Of a stretch of DNA of 64,000 bases, positions 58,336-64,000 are shown piece after piece. The DNA is from Undibacterium sp. KW1. Lineage in GTDB: Bacteria; Pseudomonadota; Gammaproteobacteria; Burkholderiales; Burkholderiaceae_D. The stretch lies in contig NZ_AP018439.1 in NCBI RefSeq assembly GCF_009937955.1, positions 5,952,001 to 6,016,000 of the forward strand. Reading direction: 5' to 3'. Numbering within the stretch: position 1 is the first letter of the stretch; every line of letters begins with the position of its first letter. The position numbers were made by a program, and so were the translations under genes. The notes below the pieces were generated by a model, which was not told where the DNA came from, did no database searches, and saw only the letters and a list, made by a program, of their open reading frames with translations.

Positions 58336-58439
58336 GAGAACTACTTATTACTATGTCTTTCGCTTTGAAAGTACAAACCTAAATCTCTGTGCTCTATTCT
58401 TACTATGCACTGACTTACGTTTGCACTGTCGAGATCTTG

Positions 58440-58516
58440 TGGTGGGTCTGGTTGGGCTCGAACCAACGACCCCCGCGTTATCAACACGGTGCTCTAACCA
58501 ACTGAGCTACAGACCC
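58440..58516 (-). tRNA. tRNA-Ile (GAT)
   Basis: 77 nt with encoded CCA; anticodon loop TTGATAA (GAT), acceptor GGGTCTG/CAGACCC. It is the second spacer tRNA, closer to 23S. Confidence 0.97.
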
Positions 58517-58542
58517 GATTCCTATTACTTCTACCAGAATCT

Positions 58543-58618
58543 TGGTGGAGGATGACGGGATCGAACCGACGACCCCCTGCTTGCAAAGCAGGTGCTCTCC
58601 CAGCTGAGCTAATCCCCC
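58543..58618 (-). tRNA. tRNA-Ala (TGC)
   Basis: 76 nt with encoded CCA; anticodon loop TTTGCAA (TGC), acceptor GGGGGAT/ATCCTCC. It is the first spacer tRNA after 16S. Confidence 0.97.
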
Positions 58619-58704
58619 TTTTCGGGAACATGATCTCTTACCTGTGTTCTCTGTTCATTATCATTAACAGTCAATAAGTGTGGACACTTAACTACGCGCT
58701 ACTC

Positions 58705-60235
<1,531 letters not shown>

Positions 60236-60440
60236 TAATCTCTGTTTTGTGTTCATTTCTGAACTGTGTCATGTGACTGACACATCGCTCACTCAAAATA
60301 CTGACAGTTCAATGACTCATCTCTGAATCATCGTCTTGCTTTGTTATTTCTTGTGAACACTTGCTATATTATTTAAGCATTCCATTCAACCTAGATCGAA
60401 TGGTGCGCTTCACCAAGTGCCCACATTTATTGACTGTTAA

Positions 60441-60452
60441 TTGTTAAAGAAC
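60441..60452 (-). promoter_or_regulatory. boxA-like antitermination site in the rRNA leader
   Basis: Minus strand GTTCTTTAACAA about 205 nt before 16S, same core as in the 16S-23S spacer. Confidence 0.7.
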
Positions 60453-60535
60453 CTAAATCTTTTCTACCTAACCGGACTACTTATTCATCCAGTTTTGCGT
60501 CGCAGCGTTGTGTGCGTCAGCAGCAGAGAAACGAG

Positions 60536-60564
60536 ATTATGAAGCACTTATTCGCCGCTGTCAA
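60536..60564 (-). promoter_or_regulatory. rRNA operon promoter
   Basis: Minus strand TTGACA (60559-60564), 17-bp spacer, CATAAT (60536-60541); a leader of about 295 nt precedes 16S. Near-consensus strength fits an rRNA promoter. Confidence 0.8.
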
Positions 60565-60784
60565 CACCTGCAACTCATTTCGTTTTGTTTCGTTCTTGCG
60601 AACTAGCTAAACTGTTGCAAACTATTCACAGCAACCAGATCTTTCCGCAGCTTTTAACTTCTCCGCTCAATCTCCAGCTTTGCTTCATTTCTCACCCGCT
60701 CTTCAGCGGGAGGCGAACTATAGCAAACTTCCCCTCCCCTTTGCAAGACCCTGGCGTAAATTATTTAGGCCGTTTATAGAAAGG

Positions 60785-60821
60785 CAAAATCAATAGGTGC
60801 GCTGCGCGCACCTATTGATTT
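60785..60821. terminator. perfect 16-bp-arm palindrome upstream of the rRNA promoter
   Basis: Arms AAAATCAATAGGTGCG and CGCACCTATTGATTTT with a 5-nt loop, and T-runs on both strands. It could act as a bidirectional terminator insulating the rRNA promoter. No gene ends nearby on either strand. Confidence 0.5.
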
Positions 60822-60880
60822 TTTGAGGGGGGCGTATTGCTTCGTAATGCGCTTTACGGATTAGCACCGGGCGACGCTGG

Positions 60881-60900
60881 GCTCCTGCTTGCGCAGGAGC
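60881..60900. repeat. REP-like short palindrome, second copy
   Basis: GCTCCTGCTTGCGCAGGAGC then GACG; sister of 49767-49786. Confidence 0.6.
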
Positions 60901-60946
60901 GACGGGTTCGAGGGCTATCTATATAGCGTTGATTTCGCTGATCGAC

Positions 60947-61072
60947 CGGAACTCATCCTCACCCTAAGCCCTCCACTGCGCCGCTCACAGGCGGCTTGGA
61001 TTCTGTCGGCGCAAAGCAGGCTTTGTGAAACCCCGACGCCATCTCCTTGAAAGGGAAGGAGTTTTACGGCTT
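60947..61072 (-). repeat. dispersed palindromic repeat, copy C (half, inverted)
   Basis: Reverse complement matches the left half of copy A (7832) through GTCGGGGTTTCACAAAGC, GCCGACAGAATCCAAG and AGCGGCGCAGTGGA; the second half with the inner inverted arm is missing. Confidence 0.7.
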
Positions 61073-61243
61073 CGCGACATATCTGCATCGCCTCATGGCT
61101 GAAAGAATTTATCGGGACAAACAGCCCTCTATATATGTATCCACCAAAAACAAATTCTGCAAAGGCAAACATTCAGAATACCTGATTGATTATTTGCAGA
61201 GAAATCAAGTAAGGTTAGGTTTTTCTCACTTTTAATTATTCTC

Positions 61244-62164
61244 ATGTCTGCGAATTCAGAAGGTTCTACCAAGGCGATTTTTTATGCGCTGGGTGCCAAT
61301 GGCGGTATTGCCCTGGCTAAGTTTGGCGCGGCCATCTTTACGGCATCGGGGGCCATGCTCGCAGAGGCGATCCATTCCACGGCTGACTGTATCAACCAGA
61401 TCTTCTTGCTGGTGGGTTTGAAGGAGGCCAAGCGGGCACCAGATGCATCTCACCCCATGGGCTATGGGCGTGTCGTTTATTTCTGGGCAATGATGGTGGC
61501 TTTGTTGTTGTTCTTTTTGGGTGGTGCGTTTTCTGTTCTGGAGGGCGTGGAGCGCCTGAAACATCCTGAGCCACTGAAGAACCCTATTGTTGCTCTGGTG
61601 GTGCTGGGTATTTCTGTCGCCCTGGAAGCCTTTTCACTGTATGGGGCAATGCTGGAGATACGCAAGATAGCCGGTGGCAAGTCTTTCTTTCGCTGGTTCC
61701 GCGAGACCCGTCAGTCTGAATTGATGGTGGTGGCGGGTGAAGATATCGCTGCCCTGGCTGGCCTGGCTGTGGCTTTTGTTGCGGTGGTGCTGTCAGTAGT
61801 AACCGGCAACCCGATCTGGGATGCGATAGGCTCTATCGTCGTGGGTGTACTCTTGATGGCGGTGGCATTCTTTGTCATCAGGGAAGTCAAGGCCATGATT
61901 ACCGGTGAGTCTGCTGCGCCAGAAGTCAATGAGGCAATACGTGCTCATATAGAAAGCCATCCGCATGTTGATCACGTCATCAATTTGATTACCTTGCAAT
62001 GGGGTGAACAGTTGATGATCGCAGTACAGGCAAAAATGCGCCCCCAGGGTTCTGACCAGGCGTTGATTACTGCCATCAATGAAGTGGAAGACGGCATACA
62101 AAGCAACTGGCCGCAGGCGAAGTGGTGTTTCTTTGAGCCGGACATCGATAGTACCGACGACTAA
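61244..62164 (+). CDS. cation diffusion facilitator transporter
   Basis: A 306-residue CDF protein. About six membrane helices, with the metal-site motif HSTADCINQIFLL in helix II and VVAGEDIAALAGLAVAF in helix V, then a cytoplasmic domain with SHPHVDHVINLITLQWGE. It should export divalent cations such as zinc by proton exchange. The YdfM/Slc30-like subgroup with HPMGYGRVVYFW fits. It is a lone plus-strand gene between the rRNA operon and the DUF1631 gene. Confidence 0.9.
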   Translation: MSANSEGSTKAIFYALGANGGIALAKFGAAIFTASGAMLAEAIHSTADCINQIFLLVGLKEAKRAPDASHPMGYGRVVYFWAMMVALLLFFLGGAFSVLEGVERLKHPEPLKNPIVALVVLGISVALEAFSLYGAMLEIRKIAGGKSFFRWFRETRQSELMVVAGEDIAALAGLAVAFVAVVLSVVTGNPIWDAIGSIVVGVLLMAVAFFVIREVKAMITGESAAPEVNEAIRAHIESHPHVDHVINLITLQWGEQLMIAVQAKMRPQGSDQALITAINEVEDGIQSNWPQAKWCFFEPDIDSTDD

Positions 62165-62262
62165 GAACATGTTTGCGATCTTACTGCGCGAGCGTGATCG
62201 GGCCTCATGCGCTGCTCTTCAACCCGCTGACGCTCGCTCGCTACAGATCGTAAACACGTTCT
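62164..62262. repeat. 99-bp imperfect palindromic element
   Basis: Outer arms AGAACATGTTTGCGATC and GATCGTAAACACGTTCT, inner arms around GCGCGAGCGTGATC and GACGCTCGCTCGC. It starts at the transporter stop codon and has no reading frame. A small transposable or REP-type element is likely. Confidence 0.55.
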
Positions 62263-62294
62263 AAGCAAAACGATCAGTCTGAAATGTGCGGGTC

Positions 62295-64000
62295 TTATAC
62301 CCGCACATTATCAACTTCATCAGCAGATCTGAGCAGTGTGTGGATGGCGCGTTCAAACAAGGGCTCGTCTTCAACAAATCGCAGTCTGGCTGTATCCAGC
62401 AATTGACACAGGACGCGTATGCTGAGTACCGCAGGGAAGTCCTCCCCTTTGAGACTCAGCACGACATACATCAGATTCGGATCTACCCAGCGCAAACAGG
62501 CTTTGGCATTGAGCTTCTCGGTTTTGATATCGATCAGAGCACCGCAGACTATACGCTCAAGATAGGCTGGATTGAGCTCAGGCTCAGCAGGTGCATCAGC
62601 AACAATCGCCGTTTCAGTTGGCAGCTCAGGCCTCTGCACTTCCTTGTCCAGCATCCTGGTATGCAAACCCAGTTCCGCGAACACGCCTTGCTGATAAATC
62701 TCCCTGGCAAATTCATAATGATGAACTTCGGAATGCTCTATCGTATCTGGTTGATTGGTAAATTGTTCAAAGCGTTCATGCATGGCAGGCAGGCTCAGAC
62801 CTTGCGGTTTTTTGCTGTCTGCTGCCGGGCGCAGGGCCTGGGCATGGGCTTCTGCCAGCCAGTTCAATAGCTTTTGTTGCCTGGATTTTTCCAGTTCCAT
62901 CAGGTCCATGCCATGGCGCAGTGTACCCACCATGGTAGGCAGCATGGACGAGAGCAGGTTGCGGTCGTCGTTATCGAGTTTGGGGGAAACACTCCACAAC
63001 AAGTCCGGTACCAACAGGCGATAACGCCTGGCCAGCAGAGCATCGGTTCTTTCAGCCGCTTCTATCGCCCTGACCCATTCTTTCCTGAGGAAGCTGCGGA
63101 ACGACATCTCCACATTCACTTTGGGCATGGCCTTGTTGATCGCCACAGCGATGCAGGCGAAGCGCATGAAACGGATCTCGGCTTCACCCAGGGCTTTTAC
63201 GGTGCGGTGTATGTGCTGGTTATTGGTACGCAATTCACGGGAAATAAAGGTTTCAAACCTGTTCTGTATGCGTGAAAACAATTCTGGTACATCACTGTCA
63301 TGCCGCATCAGGGTCTTGATGATGCGGGCAATTTCTTCTGTTACGTGGTTATCGACATCACCGATTTGCTGGGCACTATAGGCGATCGAGCAAATCCGGT
63401 TCAATAAAAGACGGGCCGGATGTTTGCCATCACTGAGCAGATTTTTTTCTTTCAGGGCCAGTTGCAGGATCAGGAATTGCAGACGTCCCAGGCTGATACG
63501 TATATTAAAGGGCACCAGTTCATCACAGAGCATGACTTCAAACAGCATGGCAACCAGGTCTATGCACATCTGTTCTTCAGTATCCTTGGCCAGACTGTAC
63601 AAGGCGTCCTTGTGTTCGCGTATCAGATTACGGATTTCGCCCTTTTCATCCTTCATGGCTGAACTGTCAGGCACCATGACCTTGTGCATTTGCCCCAGGA
63701 CCTTTGACAAACCCATGCTCATTTCTGGCGGCAGGGCTTGTGCTTCCACCCTTTGCTTTAACTGGCTTTCTATATTCTGCAGATGCGAGGCGACCAGGGC
63801 AGCTGGCACCTGTATAAGATCATTGCTACGCGGGCCTGCCGAAGCTGCTAAACCAGAATGGGCAAATTGGCCAGTGCGTGCCTGAGCACCTGCCTGGGGT
63901 GAACTGCTCTGGGGATTCTCCCTGGCAGTAAACGGAATGGCGCCTTCGCTATGTTTATCCCTGTGCTGGCTGACGGGAGAGACTTCGCCAAAAGCCTGTC
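62295..64000 (-). CDS. DUF1631 family protein, C-terminal part
   Basis: The frame is open to the right edge (568 codons seen), so the N-terminus lies outside; a GTG at 63809 is inside the protein. The segments QMCIDLVAMLFEVMLCDELVPFNIRISLGRLQFLILQLALKEK and RKEWVRAIEAAERTDALL (given in part) are typical of DUF1631, a long helical family with a C-terminal PilZ-like end (MYVVLSLKGEDFPAVLSIR). Biochemical role unknown; some members are implicated in c-di-GMP-linked functions by domain content only. Confidence 0.8.
   Translation of the reverse strand, partial: QAFGEVSPVSQHRDKHSEGAIPFTARENPQSSSPQAGAQARTGQFAHSGLAASAGPRSNDLIQVPAALVASHLQNIESQLKQRVEAQALPPEMSMGLSKVLGQMHKVMVPDSSAMKDEKGEIRNLIREHKDALYSLAKDTEEQMCIDLVAMLFEVMLCDELVPFNIRISLGRLQFLILQLALKEKNLLSDGKHPARLLLNRICSIAYSAQQIGDVDNHVTEEIARIIKTLMRHDSDVPELFSRIQNRFETFISRELRTNNQHIHRTVKALGEAEIRFMRFACIAVAINKAMPKVNVEMSFRSFLRKEWVRAIEAAERTDALLARRYRLLVPDLLWSVSPKLDNDDRNLLSSMLPTMVGTLRHGMDLMELEKSRQQKLLNWLAEAHAQALRPAADSKKPQGLSLPAMHERFEQFTNQPDTIEHSEVHHYEFAREIYQQGVFAELGLHTRMLDKEVQRPELPTETAIVADAPAEPELNPAYLERIVCGALIDIKTEKLNAKACLRWVDPNLMYVVLSLKGEDFPAVLSIRVLCQLLDTARLRFVEDEPLFERAIHTLLRSADEVDNVRV

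Larger units (their letters stand above)
60822..61243. other. gene-free stretch with two dispersed repeats
   Basis: 420 bp between the palindrome and the transporter gene, mostly repeat copies (60881-60900 and 60947-61072). The last 100 bp are AT-rich and may hold the transporter promoter; I see no clear -10/-35 pair. Confidence 0.5.

Overview
The window looks like chromosomal DNA of a betaproteobacterium of the order Burkholderiales, most likely family Oxalobacteraceae and plausibly Undibacterium. This rests on the 16S rRNA character, the argS-SPOR-dsbA neighbourhood, a Pil-Chp chemosensory cluster and a Liu-type leucine catabolic cluster with a MerR-family regulator. No database search was possible, so the genus is an inference. 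Nearly all genes from 1 to 34500 are on the minus strand.

Layout. 1-6650: a Pil-Chp chemosensory operon read leftwards (two-receiver response regulator, PilH-like regulator, CheW-like adaptor, PilJ-like chemoreceptor, and a ChpA/CheA-like kinase running off the left edge). The two-receiver regulator appears frameshifted. 6935-28673: pdxJ, then a long minus-strand block combining leucine/isovalerate degradation (liuA, liuB, liuC, liuD, a thiolase, a second acyl-CoA dehydrogenase, a thioesterase) with the complete biotin operon bioA-bioF-bioD-bioB, aceK and a PLP-dependent dehydratase. At its right end are a LiuR-type regulator, two perfect TTGACGTT-type palindromes that are probable LiuR operators, and a divergent metallo-beta-lactamase-fold hydrolase. 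28741-34492: small accessory genes (NTF2-like, GFA, VOC, glutaminyl cyclase, ECF sigma/anti-sigma pair, secreted-repeat protein, an Ala/Pro-rich unknown). 34801-39935 (plus strand): exported cyclomaltodextrinase-like amylase, a second-type aspartate-semialdehyde dehydrogenase with a possible leaderless leader peptide, an EamA transporter and a lipoprotein next to a decayed one. 40178-49438: TonB-dependent receptor, BtuF-like protein, SDR, DsbA, SPOR protein, ArgS, a membrane protein and RdgC.

49991-54430 is the most interesting part: a strikingly AT-rich 4.4-kb integrative mobilizable element inserted in the 3' end of a tRNA-Asp gene, bounded by an exact 20-bp direct repeat. It carries a tyrosine integrase, a MobV-type relaxase with an oriT-like inverted repeat, a complete type III toxin-antitoxin locus (promoter, two 53-nt RNA repeats, terminator, ToxN/TenpN-like RNase), and an 830-bp gene-free stretch with a promoter-bearing inverted repeat between two terminators and a GC-rich, apparently pseudoknotted RNA candidate that I do not recognise.

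54413-60564: tRNA-Asp, tRNA-Val and a full rRNA operon on the minus strand (16S-tRNA-Ala-tRNA-Ile-23S-5S; the two spacer tRNAs are in the reverse of the usual order) with promoter, boxA sites and terminator. 61244-64000: a cation diffusion facilitator and the C-terminal part of a DUF1631 protein running off the right edge. Dispersed palindromic repeats occur at about 7832, 20882 and 60947 (one family), at 49767 and 60881 (a short palindrome), and at 62164.
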